NCBI RefSeq assembly: GCF_032926325.1
Contig: NZ_CP136709.1
Coordinates: forward strand, 2,388,501-2,452,500
Length of the DNA stretch: 64,000 bases
Reading direction: 5' to 3'
From: Aestuariibaculum lutulentum
Lineage (GTDB): Bacteria; Bacteroidota; Bacteroidia; Flavobacteriales; Flavobacteriaceae
Shown: one piece after another, positions 1 to 8,694 of the stretch
Layout: each line of letters opens with the position of its first letter
Position numbering within the stretch: position 1 is the first letter of the stretch
Translations under genes and position numbers: made by a program
Notes under the pieces: model-generated
The model's input: only the letters and a program-made list of their open reading frames with translations
Told to the model about the DNA's origin: nothing
Database searches by the model: none

Positions 1-1
1 T

Positions 2-418
2 CGGTCTTTTTTTTCCATTCTTCCACGGGACTGGCAGGAGAGTATTTTGCCGTTGTGGGAGGATTATAAGTCGTCAACTGAATGTTTTGTTTTAAATGAA
101 GCTAATGAAATTGTAGCTGGTGGTTTAGTATTTACAAAATGCCCGCCGGATATGTTATATGTTAAACATGAAGCTGATTTTTGGTTTGAAGCCGGTTATA
201 AATATTTAGGCTTTATATATGTTTCTGAATCCAGAAGAGGACAAAATTTAGGCTCTTATTGGCTAAATAGTTTGAAAGAAATGTATCCTGAAACCAAATT
301 TTGGTTAACCATTGAAGACTTGAATCTCCACCATTTTTATGTTAAAAATGGTTTCTTATATGTAAAGACTTTACATCATGGCGAACAAAAGGAAGGTTTA
401 TACCTTTACCCAAATTAA
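2..418 (+). CDS. GNAT family N-acetyltransferase, 5' end cut by window edge
   Basis: The reading frame is open from base 2 to the TAA at 416-418, so the gene begins before the window; the TTG at 47 is only the first start-like codon inside it. The visible C-terminal part has the GNAT core: a strand ending in GFIYVSESRRGQNLGSYWL, which matches the acetyl-CoA-binding R/Q-x-x-G-x-G/A loop, followed by a helix and a late NLHHFYVKNGF segment typical of GNAT motif B. The family transfers an acetyl group from acetyl-CoA to an amine; the substrate here cannot be told. The next gene follows after about 65 bases on the same strand. Confidence 0.75.
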   Translation, partial: RSFFSILPRDWQESILPLWEDYKSSTECFVLNEANEIVAGGLVFTKCPPDMLYVKHEADFWFEAGYKYLGFIYVSESRRGQNLGSYWLNSLKEMYPETKFWLTIEDLNLHHFYVKNGFLYVKTLHHGEQKEGLYLYPN

Positions 419-484
419 ACCTTAGATTTATTAAAAAGTGAGCACTTTAATTTAACTTGCAATTTTTAATAACAGGTTTAAAAA

Positions 485-2863
485 ATGAGTTTTAAGACAG
501 TTTCAACATACATTCTTTTTATATTCCTATTATTTCAAGTGGTAAAGGGTGGCTCACAAAACATAGAAATAAAGGGCGTTGTTATTGATGAAGGTAGTAA
601 GCAACCATTGTCCTATGCTACCATTGTAGTTGCCAATCGTGATACTAAACAAGCTATTACAGGTGCTATAACTACTGAGGATGGTAGTTTTTCTCTTAAA
701 ACCAAAGCATCAAAGTTTTATATAGAAGTAAGTTTTATAGGGTTTCTATCGAAAACTATTGAACAATTCAATTTAAAAAATAATACCATAAATCTGGGAA
801 CCATTGGGCTCCAGGAGGATGCTTCGCCGTTAGACGAAGTGGTAGTGCAGGCAGAAACGTCTAGAACCGAATTTAAATTAGATAGGCGTGTTTTTAATGT
901 AGGTAAAGATATTTCCAGTACAGGTATGAGCGCTTTGGAAGTCCTTAATAATGTGCCTTCAGTTAGTGTAAATATAGAGGGGATTATAAGTTTACGAGGC
1001 AGCAGTGGTGTTCAGATTTTAATTAATGGAAAACCTTCGATTCTTACCGGTGAAGGTGGTGCATTAGGTAGTATTACTGCCGATATGATTGAAAGTATTG
1101 AAGTTATAACTAATCCGTCTGCAAAATACGATGCCGAGGGAACTTCCGGTATTATAAATATCATTATTAAAAAAGAGGAGCGTAAAGGTGTGAACGGTTC
1201 ATTAAGTCTGAACACAGGAATTCCAGATAACCATAGTGTTGGATTAAGTTTGAACCGACGTTCAGAAAAATTTAACCTGTTTACGCAACTTGGTATAGGC
1301 AGACGAAGTAATCCTAACGAAGGGGAGAATATTAATACAGATTTGATTAATAAAACAAACCTAATGAATTCAGGAAAAGAATACCGAAATGAAAAGTTTT
1401 ATAATATCATTTTAGGAACTGATTATTATATCAATCCCAATAATGTGGTAACGCTTTCCGGAAATTTTGCTTATGAGGTAGAAGATCAACCTTCAAATAA
1501 TCTGTTTAAATTGTTTGATGAGACAAACGCCTTGATATCTGAATGGAATCGAACTGAAGAAACCGAGGCAACCAATCCGAAATGGCAGTATGAGCTTCAA
1601 TATAAAAAGGATTTTGAAGACCATGAAGACCATGATTTATTATTCAGTGCTTTAGGGCAGTCATTTGCCAAAGATCAATCTTCTTTGTTTAATGATGTTA
1701 CGGTTTCAGGTGAAGATAGAGATGCCGTTCAACGCACTCGAGCCGATTTTAGTGATTACACCTACACATTTAAGTTAGATTATACCAAACCATTTTCAGA
1801 ACAATGGCGTTTGGAAACTGGTGCTCAATATGTAATAAATGATGTAAGTAATGATTATGAAGTGGAGAACTTTGTTGGTGAAAATTTTGTGACAGACGAA
1901 GGGCTTACCAATATTTTTAATTACAATCAAAATGTTTTTGGTATTTATGCTACGGGGTCTTTCGAGGGAGTAAAATGGGGATTGAAAACAGGGCTTAGGA
2001 TGGAACAAACCGATTTGAAGACTTTATTAGCAAATACTAATGAAGCAAATAATCAAAATTATTTAAATCTGTTTCCAAGTTTACATACATCATATAAAAT
2101 TTCAGATATGGTTTCTTTACAAGCCGGGTATTCAAAGCGCATTTACCGTCCACGATTATGGGATTTAAATCCGTTTTTTAATATGAGGAATAGTTTTAGC
2201 ATTCGTCAAGGGAACCCTAATTTAATGCCGGAATTTACAGATTCGTACGAATTGACTAGTATTTTCGATATTGGAAATACATCGCTTAATTTTGGAGTGT
2301 ATCATCGCTACACGACCGATGTGATTGAACGTATTACAACTTCCGAAGATAATGTAAATATAACACGACCCGAGAATATTGGGGCGAACAGTACTTACGG
2401 AATTGAGTTTAATACCAAGTATAGCCCGATAAACTGGTTAACACTTAATGCCGATTTTAATTATAATACCTTTAAACGTGATGGAAGTTTTGAAGCTCAG
2501 TTGTTCGATTTTAAAGGAAATCAGTGGACTTCCAAGTTAATGGGGAAATTTAAAATGCCTGCTGATATAGATTTTGAAGCAACCGGAAATTATCTATCTA
2601 AATATAAAACCGTACAAAGCGTAGTGAGCGATATGCTGTTTTTAGATTTAGGCCTTCGGAAAAAAATAATGAAAGGTAGAGGTGTTCTAAACGTAGGGGT
2701 TCGCGATGTTTTTGCTTCAAGAATCGATGAGAGATTTACTAGCCAAAATTCTTTTTTGTCATATAGTAAAAATGCTCGTGGTCGCTTTGTTACATTTGGT
2801 TTTAGCTATGGTTTTGGTAAAGGAGAAGCTATGGAATATTCCGGAGGCAGACGACATTATTAA
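485..2863 (+). CDS. Outer-membrane TonB-dependent receptor-like beta-barrel protein
   Basis: This 792-residue protein has an N-terminal signal peptide, then a carboxypeptidase-regulatory-like beta-sandwich (about residues 28-110, beginning IEIKGVVIDEG), a plug domain (about 115-230, with VLNNVPSVSV and IEVITNPSAKYDAEG) and a long beta-barrel ending in an aromatic-rich tail. This order fits the outer membrane beta-barrel family relatives of TonB-dependent receptors in Bacteroidota. The plug strongly resembles TonB receptors, but no substrate can be assigned and no SusD partner is adjacent. It stands alone, and its stop codon overlaps that of the convergent lipoprotein gene inside one TTAA sequence. 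Confidence 0.85.
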   Translation: MSFKTVSTYILFIFLLFQVVKGGSQNIEIKGVVIDEGSKQPLSYATIVVANRDTKQAITGAITTEDGSFSLKTKASKFYIEVSFIGFLSKTIEQFNLKNNTINLGTIGLQEDASPLDEVVVQAETSRTEFKLDRRVFNVGKDISSTGMSALEVLNNVPSVSVNIEGIISLRGSSGVQILINGKPSILTGEGGALGSITADMIESIEVITNPSAKYDAEGTSGIINIIIKKEERKGVNGSLSLNTGIPDNHSVGLSLNRRSEKFNLFTQLGIGRRSNPNEGENINTDLINKTNLMNSGKEYRNEKFYNIILGTDYYINPNNVVTLSGNFAYEVEDQPSNNLFKLFDETNALISEWNRTEETEATNPKWQYELQYKKDFEDHEDHDLLFSALGQSFAKDQSSLFNDVTVSGEDRDAVQRTRADFSDYTYTFKLDYTKPFSEQWRLETGAQYVINDVSNDYEVENFVGENFVTDEGLTNIFNYNQNVFGIYATGSFEGVKWGLKTGLRMEQTDLKTLLANTNEANNQNYLNLFPSLHTSYKISDMVSLQAGYSKRIYRPRLWDLNPFFNMRNSFSIRQGNPNLMPEFTDSYELTSIFDIGNTSLNFGVYHRYTTDVIERITTSEDNVNITRPENIGANSTYGIEFNTKYSPINWLTLNADFNYNTFKRDGSFEAQLFDFKGNQWTSKLMGKFKMPADIDFEATGNYLSKYKTVQSVVSDMLFLDLGLRKKIMKGRGVLNVGVRDVFASRIDERFTSQNSFLSYSKNARGRFVTFGFSYGFGKGEAMEYSGGRRHY

Positions 2864-3357
2864 TGTGTTTTTACAAAACTAATACTATCGTTCACGGCAA
2901 GTTGCCATTGGTCGGCTAAACCGGCATTAACTTCTAAAACATATTTTGCTGGCAGGTTTGATGGTAATGAAGATTCATCAAAGGGTTTGGCATTTTTCTG
3001 AAAGCTAACAATTTTGTTATTGGCGCCAATATAAATGATGTCTAACGAGATTCTTGTGTTTTTCATATAGAAATAACGTTCTCTAACATCGTCAAAAACA
3101 AAGAGCATGCCCTGTTTGGGTTGCATAGCATCTCTATACATAAGGCCGGTTTCGCGATCAAATTCGGTATCGGCGATTTCAATATCTAAATTTATCTGAG
3201 TCGAATCGGCTTTAAAAATGGTAAGTTCACCTTCTTTGGTGAATTTTATTTCGGTTTGTTTTACCACTGTTTTATTATCTTTTTTACAGCCTGTGAAACA
3301 TAAAGTAAAACAGGCTGCAAAAATAAGATAAGTTATATAGAAACTTTTAAAGTTCAT
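2860..3357 (-). CDS. DUF192-domain lipoprotein
   Basis: The start is placed at the ATG at 3357 because it gives a proper lipoprotein signal peptide (MNFKSFYITY, hydrophobic core, lipobox FTGC with Cys24). A longer form starting at 3390 would overlap lgt and bury the signal. The mature part is a DUF192 domain: DTEFDRETGLMYRD, then MLFVFDDV, MKNTRISLDIIYI and the closing AKYVLEVNAG. The biochemical role of this family is not established. It starts one base after the lgt stop, so the two genes are probably co-transcribed, and its product would itself be a substrate of Lgt. Confidence 0.85.
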   Translation of the reverse strand: MNFKSFYITYLIFAACFTLCFTGCKKDNKTVVKQTEIKFTKEGELTIFKADSTQINLDIEIADTEFDRETGLMYRDAMQPKQGMLFVFDDVRERYFYMKNTRISLDIIYIGANNKIVSFQKNAKPFDESSLPSNLPAKYVLEVNAGLADQWQLAVNDSISFVKTH

Positions 3358-3358
3358 G

Positions 3359-4288
3359 TTATACCACAGGCTGTTTTGGTTTATAAACAAACATAAAATA
3401 AAGTCCTATTAGAATAAACGGAATGCTTAACCATTGTCCGGTGTTTAAACCAAACCAGTTAATATATTCGTCGCCTTGAGGTTCTTTTACAAATTCCACA
3501 AAGAATCGAATCGTCCATAATAGGATTAAAAATAATCCGAATAGGAATCCTGTTTGATCCTTTTTTGGGGTTTTCGAGTAGAAATACCATAAAATAAGGA
3601 ATACAAAAACATAACAGAACGATTCGTAAAGTTGCGCCGGATGTCTGTATGGAACGGCATCAAGTAAATTTTGAAACTGCGGATTGGTGGTTACAGCATT
3701 ATAGGCTTCCTGAGCATCTTTAATGCCCGTTAATTGTACAATCTGACTTTTGTAATATTGATCCTGAATAAAACGTACGCCAAATGCAGAATCGGTTACC
3801 TTTCCTATAATTTCAGAATTAATAAAGTTTCCAATTCTAATGAATACGGCACCTGAAGCCACCGAAATCACGACACGATCTAAAATCCAAAGTAGCGATT
3901 TGTAGTTGTATTTTTTACGGTACAAATACATCCCAACAATAATTCCTATAGCTGCACCATGACTAGCTAAACCTTGAAATCCGGTGAATTCAATACCGCC
4001 TTTAAATCTGAATGGTAAAAAGATACTAAAGAAGTCTTCAGAAATTAATTCAGACTGATAAAACAAAACATGTCCTAAACGCGCTCCAATCATGGTAGCC
4101 AGAACAGTGTAGATAAATAATGGGTCTAAATATTCTAAGGATACTTTTTCTTTAGTAAAAATACGTTTCATAATAAACCAGCCCAAAACAAAAGCGGTTA
4201 CCCACATCAGGCTGTAAAAGTGTAATTTGAAATTTCCAATGATATCGATACCTGTTATAGGATTCCAATCAAATTTTAATAGGTACAT
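3359..4288 (-). CDS. lgt: Prolipoprotein diacylglyceryl transferase
   Basis: Lgt is the inner-membrane enzyme that transfers diacylglycerol from phosphatidylglycerol to the lipobox cysteine of prolipoproteins, the first step of lipoprotein maturation. The 309-residue protein has about seven membrane segments, the conserved early His-containing stretch (IIGNFKLHFYSLMW), the GARLGHVLFY signature with its essential Arg, the ASHGAAIG loop and the late RHPAQLYES motif. The length is typical for Bacteroidota. It sits in a leftward block with two lipoprotein PPIases upstream and the DUF192 lipoprotein downstream, so several neighbours are its clients. Confidence 0.95.
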   Translation of the reverse strand: MYLLKFDWNPITGIDIIGNFKLHFYSLMWVTAFVLGWFIMKRIFTKEKVSLEYLDPLFIYTVLATMIGARLGHVLFYQSELISEDFFSIFLPFRFKGGIEFTGFQGLASHGAAIGIIVGMYLYRKKYNYKSLLWILDRVVISVASGAVFIRIGNFINSEIIGKVTDSAFGVRFIQDQYYKSQIVQLTGIKDAQEAYNAVTTNPQFQNLLDAVPYRHPAQLYESFCYVFVFLILWYFYSKTPKKDQTGFLFGLFLILLWTIRFFVEFVKEPQGDEYINWFGLNTGQWLSIPFILIGLYFMFVYKPKQPVV

Positions 4289-4324
4289 AAGTTTTATTTT
4301 TCTGAATATAAATTGTCGTTTTGT

Positions 4325-5452
4325 TTAGAGTGCTTCAATAATTTCAACTTCAAAAATTAAATTCGCACGTGGGGGAATGCCGCGATTTCCCATTTCGCCA
4401 TAGCCTAGGTGATATGGAATAAATAGCGTGGCTTTATCTCCAACACTAAGTTGTTGTAAACCTTCTTTGAAACCAGGTATCATACGCGCATCCGGGCTAA
4501 TTTCTGCTTCAATAGGGCGGTACATTTCGGCATCGCGTTTTCCAGGGTTTACCATATCGAACGCTTCGGCAACATCTAATTTGCTGGTGTCAAATAGTTT
4601 GCCATCTTCCATATACAAGCTGTAATCTGTAAGAATAATTGCGGTTGATGGTAGTTTGTTGCCATCGCCTTTTTCGCTGATGTAATATTTTAGACCAGAA
4701 GGCAGGGTAGTGGCTTCTGCTTTTTGTTTTTCAAATCTTTCTTTGGTTGCAGTTAATAAGGCTTCCTGTTTTGCTGCTTTTTCTTTTTCAAGACGTTCGG
4801 CTTCAACAAAATGATTCACAAAAATGTCTGGAGCGTCAAAGCGCTTAGCTTCTTTTCCTTTTCGGATAATATTCAGCTCTTTAATGTAGATTTTATCAAT
4901 TGGCTCATCCGTCGCATCGGTTTCCACATTTGAAATGGTATCCTGCACATCCAAACCAATAACCAGTTCTCCAAAAACAGAATGTTTATTGTCTAAGAAT
5001 GGCGTTGGTTTTTCGGTGATGAAAAACTGACTTCCGTTAGTATTCGGACCAGAGTTTGCCATAGATAGTATACCAGCTTTATCGTGTTTTAAATCTTCTG
5101 AAAACTCATCGGTAAATTTGTATCCCGGACCGCCAGAACCATTTCCTATTGGATCGCCGCCCTGAATCATGAAACCATCAATAACACGGTGAAACGTAGT
5201 TCCGTTATAAAACTTTTTTCCTTTATATTGTTTGTCGACCATGGTGTTAGTACCTTCGGCTAAGGATACAAAATTAGCAACGGTAACCGGAGTTTCATTG
5301 AAATCTAATTTGGCAACCATAACGCCTTTACTGGTAACGAACTCGGCGTAAATGCCGTCCTCTAATTCCGGATACTGGGCTTTACATGATGTTAAGTTGG
5401 TAAGTAAGGTGACAATGAAAAGTATTTTAGCTGAAATTCTTAACTGTTTCAT
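4325..5452 (-). CDS. Lipoprotein peptidyl-prolyl isomerase with cyclophilin and FKBP domains
   Basis: The 375-residue protein begins with a lipobox (LTSC, Cys23). A cyclophilin-type domain spans about residues 30-195 (FHRVIDGFMIQGGDP, GSQFFITEKPTPFLD, HSVFGELV). A charged helical linker follows, and an FKBP-type domain occupies about 255-375 (PGFKEGLQQLSVGDK, FIPYHLGYG, IPPRANLIFEVEII). Having two unrelated isomerase folds on one lipid-anchored chain suggests an envelope folding factor. It lies 43 bases downstream of gldI in the same direction, and the pair probably serves secreted or outer-membrane proteins. Confidence 0.9.
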   Translation of the reverse strand: MKQLRISAKILFIVTLLTNLTSCKAQYPELEDGIYAEFVTSKGVMVAKLDFNETPVTVANFVSLAEGTNTMVDKQYKGKKFYNGTTFHRVIDGFMIQGGDPIGNGSGGPGYKFTDEFSEDLKHDKAGILSMANSGPNTNGSQFFITEKPTPFLDNKHSVFGELVIGLDVQDTISNVETDATDEPIDKIYIKELNIIRKGKEAKRFDAPDIFVNHFVEAERLEKEKAAKQEALLTATKERFEKQKAEATTLPSGLKYYISEKGDGNKLPSTAIILTDYSLYMEDGKLFDTSKLDVAEAFDMVNPGKRDAEMYRPIEAEISPDARMIPGFKEGLQQLSVGDKATLFIPYHLGYGEMGNRGIPPRANLIFEVEIIEAL

Positions 5453-5495
5453 ATGGTTCTGTAAATATTTATAAGGAATAGTTGGTTTCTTTGAA

Positions 5496-6041
5496 TTAAT
5501 TGTCCTCAGTTTTTGTGATAGAGTTTAAGGTTACTTTACACATTAATGGTGTATTGCTGCCAATTTTGTTTTCGTCTCCATAGTAACCGTATGCCTTTTG
5601 TGAAGGGAATAAAAAAGTTACTGTTTCACCGGTTTTCATAAGTTTTAGTCCTTCTCTTAAACCAGTAAAAAGTTCTTCCTTATCCATAGTGTAATTACGG
5701 GTTTTAAGATCATCAAACGAATAAATAGTTTGCCCATTTAAAGTTTTTACGTCGAAATCGTAGTTTACCACATCTCCAAAAACAGGTGTTTGTAAAGAGT
5801 CAATTTCTGTTTTGGTATTGTAGAAATACCAGAAACCACTTTCAGAAGCAATGTATTCATTTTCCTGTTTTTGCGTCATGAACTTTTCTATAAGTGCTTG
5901 TTCTTCGGCATTTAATTTTTTATTACGTTCTACGGATTCATCAATAAATGAGCCCGATTTAACCGAAACAGGGCGTCTTGCTTCAGGAGATTTGCAAGCT
6001 AACGCCAAAGCGATTATGGCCAGTGTTAAAAATTTATTCAT
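5496..6041 (-). CDS. gldI: Gliding motility-associated PPIase lipoprotein GldI
   Basis: This 181-residue lipoprotein (lipobox LALAC, Cys16) has a single FKBP-type domain in its C-terminal half (GDVVNYDFDVKTLNG, FTGLREGLKLMKTGE, FLFPSQKAYGYYG). Size, layout and sequence match GldI, a folding factor needed for gliding in Flavobacterium johnsoniae. It overlaps the start-distal end of the nrnA-like gene by a few bases, so the two are co-transcribed. Together with the T9SS cargo genes further along, it argues that the organism has the gliding/T9SS machinery. Confidence 0.88.
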   Translation of the reverse strand: MNKFLTLAIIALALACKSPEARRPVSVKSGSFIDESVERNKKLNAEEQALIEKFMTQKQENEYIASESGFWYFYNTKTEIDSLQTPVFGDVVNYDFDVKTLNGQTIYSFDDLKTRNYTMDKEELFTGLREGLKLMKTGETVTFLFPSQKAYGYYGDENKIGSNTPLMCKVTLNSITKTEDN

Positions 6042-7053
6042 TATTCAGGGCTTTATTATAACTAGGCAATATACTAATAAATTTTTCAACGGTATCGTTT
6101 AGTGATAATTCACTTCGTCCGCCAGCCGCATTTATATGTCCGCCACCATTAAAGTGGGTTCTGGACATGTCGTTTACAGAAAAATCACCTTTTGAACGTA
6201 GCGATATTTTAACAATACCTTCCTGCTTGTCTTCAATAAAAATAGCTGCTAGTACAATATTGTCCAGAGATAAACCATAATTAACAATCCCTTCTGTATC
6301 GCCTTTTTTGTAATCGTATTTATTGAGTTCGTCCTGAGATAAAGTAATGAATGCCGCTCTGTGCTCGGGTAGGACTTTTAAATTGGTTAAGGCACAACCT
6401 AATAATTGTAAACGTTGATAGCTGTTAGTATCGTAAATACTGTTGTGTATTTGTGAGTTGTTAGCACCTTTATCGATTAAATCGGCAATAATGCGATGGG
6501 TTTGGCTTGTTGTTGATGGAAAACGGAATGAGCCAGTATCGGTCATAATTCCAGCATATAAACAAGAAGCGATATTAGTATCAACCAACGCTTTATCGTC
6601 AAGCATATCAATAAAATGATATACCATTTCACAGGTAGAACTCATACTTACATCACTATAGGTATACAAGGCGTAATCATCAGGAGCCTGATGGTGGTCT
6701 ATCATGATTTTAATGCCTTTACTTTCGGCTAAAACGGTTTCCATGTTTCCGGTACGGTTTAGCGCATTAAAGTCTAATGTAAAAATAATATCGGCAGCAT
6801 GAATTAAAGTGTCAGATTCTTCGGTTTGTGAATCGTATTTTAAGACCTTATTTTCATCAGGCATCCATTTTAAAAAGTGCGGATAATCGTTTGGGGCAAT
6901 AACGTGAACTTGATGGTTGCCTTTTAAAAGATAATGGTAAAGGCCTAAAGTAGATCCGATGGCATCGCCGTCGGGGTTTTTATGTGGTACAATAACTATC
7001 TTTTTTTCAGTAGATAACAATTGTTTTATGTTGCTAATTTCTTCATTTTTCAT
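6034..7053 (-). CDS. nrnA: DHH family phosphoesterase, NrnA-like (nanoRNase/pAp phosphatase)
   Basis: This 339-residue DHH-DHHA1 protein carries the metal-binding motifs HKNPDGDAIG (about residues 24-33), DHH (119-121) with the IDHHQAPDDY context, and the C-terminal substrate-binding GGGHINAAGG. NrnA enzymes degrade 2-5 nt RNAs and dephosphorylate 3'-phosphoadenosine 5'-phosphate; the length fits this subfamily. The gene is first in the leftward block that runs through gldI and the double PPIase. It is divergent from ndk across a 172-base promoter region. Confidence 0.88.
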   Translation of the reverse strand: MKNEEISNIKQLLSTEKKIVIVPHKNPDGDAIGSTLGLYHYLLKGNHQVHVIAPNDYPHFLKWMPDENKVLKYDSQTEESDTLIHAADIIFTLDFNALNRTGNMETVLAESKGIKIMIDHHQAPDDYALYTYSDVSMSSTCEMVYHFIDMLDDKALVDTNIASCLYAGIMTDTGSFRFPSTTSQTHRIIADLIDKGANNSQIHNSIYDTNSYQRLQLLGCALTNLKVLPEHRAAFITLSQDELNKYDYKKGDTEGIVNYGLSLDNIVLAAIFIEDKQEGIVKISLRSKGDFSVNDMSRTHFNGGGHINAAGGRSELSLNDTVEKFISILPSYNKALNNE

Positions 7054-7091
7054 AGATGACGAAGATACAATTTTTTTAAAATTACATAGGC

Positions 7092-7121
7092 TTGTTTTTA
7101 ATGATAAATAGCGTACTTTTG
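7092..7121 (+). promoter_or_regulatory. Promoter of ndk
   Basis: A TTG at 7092-7094 and the -7 element TACTTTTG at 7114-7121 are 19 bases apart, which fits the Bacteroidota primary sigma factor consensus (TTG-N17-23-TAnnTTTG). Transcription would begin near 7128, leaving a leader of about 100 bases before ndk. Confidence 0.75.
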
Positions 7122-7225
7122 CAGCAAAATTAAAAGACCTTCATTGTGAAGTATTTTTAGAAAAGTATATGTCTTTTTAAGAATGCTTTAAATGAAATTA
7201 AAAAGAATAACACTAAAATTTAAAA

Positions 7226-7645
7226 ATGGCAACAAATAGAACATTTACAATGCTAAAGCCAGATGCAGTTGAAAACGGACACATTGGCGCAATATTAGAG
7301 AAAATTTCAGCTTCAGGATTTAGAATTGTAGCAATGAAATTAACGCAAATGACCAAAGCTGATGCTGAAGCTTTTTATGCAATTCACAGTGAGCGTCCAT
7401 TCTTTGGTGAGTTAGTAGAGTTTATGACTCGTGGGCCTATCGTAGCTGCTATTTTGGAAAAAGAAAATGCGGTTGAAGATTTCAGAACTTTAATTGGTGC
7501 TACAAACCCAGCTGATGCTGCTGAAGGAACTATTCGTAAATTATATGCAGCTTCTGTTGGTGAAAATGCAGTTCACGGAAGTGATAGTGATGAGAATGCA
7601 GCTATTGAAGGTGCTTTCCACTTTGCAGGAAGAGAGCAGTTTTAA
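7226..7645 (+). CDS. ndk: Nucleoside-diphosphate kinase
   Basis: Ndk moves the gamma-phosphate from ATP to other (deoxy)nucleoside diphosphates through a phospho-histidine. The 139-residue protein has the expected length, the N-terminal TFTMLKPDAV, and the active-site stretch NAVHGSDS with the catalytic His at residue 117. It is a single-gene unit with its own promoter upstream and a strong hairpin terminator directly downstream. Confidence 0.97.
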   Translation: MATNRTFTMLKPDAVENGHIGAILEKISASGFRIVAMKLTQMTKADAEAFYAIHSERPFFGELVEFMTRGPIVAAILEKENAVEDFRTLIGATNPADAAEGTIRKLYAASVGENAVHGSDSDENAAIEGAFHFAGREQF

Positions 7646-7666
7646 TTAAACCGCTTTATATAAATT

Positions 7667-7695
7667 AAAAATCCCGCCATAGCGGGATTTTTTTT
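7667..7695 (+). terminator. Bidirectional hairpin terminator between ndk and a csp gene
   Basis: The stem ATCCCGC (7671-7677) pairs with GCGGGAT (7682-7688) around a CATA loop, with A and T runs on either side. It can end both ndk from the left and the leftward cold-shock gene from the right. Confidence 0.9.
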
Positions 7696-7721
7696 GTCTT
7701 AAAAAAATTAAATAGTATATA

Positions 7722-7913
7722 TTAAATTACTTTTACATTTACTGCGTTTAATCCTTTTTTACCTTCTTTCAGTTCGAATTGAACTTCGTCGCCTTGACGA
7801 ATTTCGTCGATTAATCCTGAAATGTGAACAAAGTGTTCTTTTTTTGAACCTTCTTCGATAATGAACCCAAATCCTTTAGAATCATTGAAGAATTTAACTG
7901 TTCCTGTACTCAT
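7722..7913 (-). CDS. Cold-shock domain protein, copy 1
   Basis: This 63-residue single cold-shock domain has the RNA-binding motifs RNP1 (KGFGFI) and RNP2 (HFVHIS). It belongs to the CspA family of small nucleic-acid chaperones that melt RNA structure. It differs from copy 2 immediately upstream at about fourteen positions, so the pair arose by tandem duplication. Each copy has its own leader and terminator. Cold induction is possible but not shown by the sequence. Confidence 0.95.
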   Translation of the reverse strand: MSTGTVKFFNDSKGFGFIIEEGSKKEHFVHISGLIDEIRQGDEVQFELKEGKKGLNAVNVKVI

Positions 7914-8011
7914 AAATTGAAATATTAGTTATTAATTGAGTTAAATGTAGTATAAAATTCAATTTATTCTATGAATTTAGTGTAAAATTTTTAATAAAAT
8001 TTTACGCACAA

Positions 8012-8046
8012 AAAAAGGCTATCAATAATTTTTGACAGCCTTTTTG
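8012..8046 (-). terminator. Hairpin terminator of csp copy 2
   Basis: AAAAAGGCT pairs with AGCCTTTTT, extended inward by TCAA/TTGA past one mismatch. It lies just downstream of the leftward second cold-shock gene. Confidence 0.8.
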
Positions 8047-8069
8047 TTGTAATTGTTAAAGTATATGTA

Positions 8070-8261
8070 TTAGATTACTTTTACGTTTACGGCGTTTAAT
8101 CCTTTTCTACCTTCTTGTAGATCGAATTCAACTACATCACCTTCACGAATTTCATCGACTAGTCCAGAAATGTGTACGAAATGTTCTTTGTTGTTGTCTT
8201 CTTCAACGATGAATCCAAAACCTTTAGAATCATTGAAGAATTTTACTGTACCTTTACTCAT
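8070..8261 (-). CDS. Cold-shock domain protein, copy 2
   Basis: This is a 63-residue cold-shock domain with RNP1 KGFGFI and RNP2 HFVHIS, a close paralogue of the gene 156 bases downstream. Like that copy, it has a modest untranslated leader and a separate terminator, so the two are independent transcripts rather than an operon. Members of this family bind single-stranded RNA and DNA. Confidence 0.95.
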   Translation of the reverse strand: MSKGTVKFFNDSKGFGFIVEEDNNKEHFVHISGLVDEIREGDVVEFDLQEGRKGLNAVNVKVI

Positions 8262-8359
8262 TGTATTTGTATATAAAAAATTTAAAGGTCAAAGGTAATG
8301 TAAATAAGTACAGCTTGTTAGAAATCGAAGGCTTTTATTATTTTTATTTTTAAATGTAG

Positions 8360-8656
8360 TTATCTTAAAATCAATTTTTTAACAATTTCTTTTCCGAGAG
8401 CCTCGTTAATCATCACTATAATCTTTTCTTTTCCATAGCTTAATTCTTCTCGTAAAACACTAGAATTAAGTTGTACATAAAGTGTGTCGCGTTCTAAATT
8501 AACCGATCGGGTGTAATTATTAACACCATTACCCATAAGATCGGCCCAGGCATCGGCGACATTGACTTTATCTAAGCCTTTTTCTAATTTGTTGGTTTCA
8601 ACAAATTCCTTTAAAGCGTCAGAGATGCTAATATGTTCGTTGTTGCGTTTTGCCAT
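8360..8656 (-). CDS. DUF721 protein, possible DciA-type helicase loader
   Basis: The 98-residue protein has the DUF721 pattern: an N-terminal helix (ISDALKEFVETNKLEKGLDKV), the VADAWADLMG segment, and a KH-like core in RDTLYVQLNSSVLREEL and a final Ile-rich helix. DUF721 includes DciA, which loads the replicative helicase in bacteria lacking DnaC/DnaI. The position two genes downstream of recF recalls the recF-dciA neighbourhood of Actinobacteria. Family membership is well supported; the loader role is inferred. Confidence 0.8.
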   Translation of the reverse strand: MAKRNNEHISISDALKEFVETNKLEKGLDKVNVADAWADLMGNGVNNYTRSVNLERDTLYVQLNSSVLREELSYGKEKIIVMINEALGKEIVKKLILR

Positions 8657-8694
8657 GAATTTGGAGTCTTGAGAAGTGGCAAAGGTACTACGTT

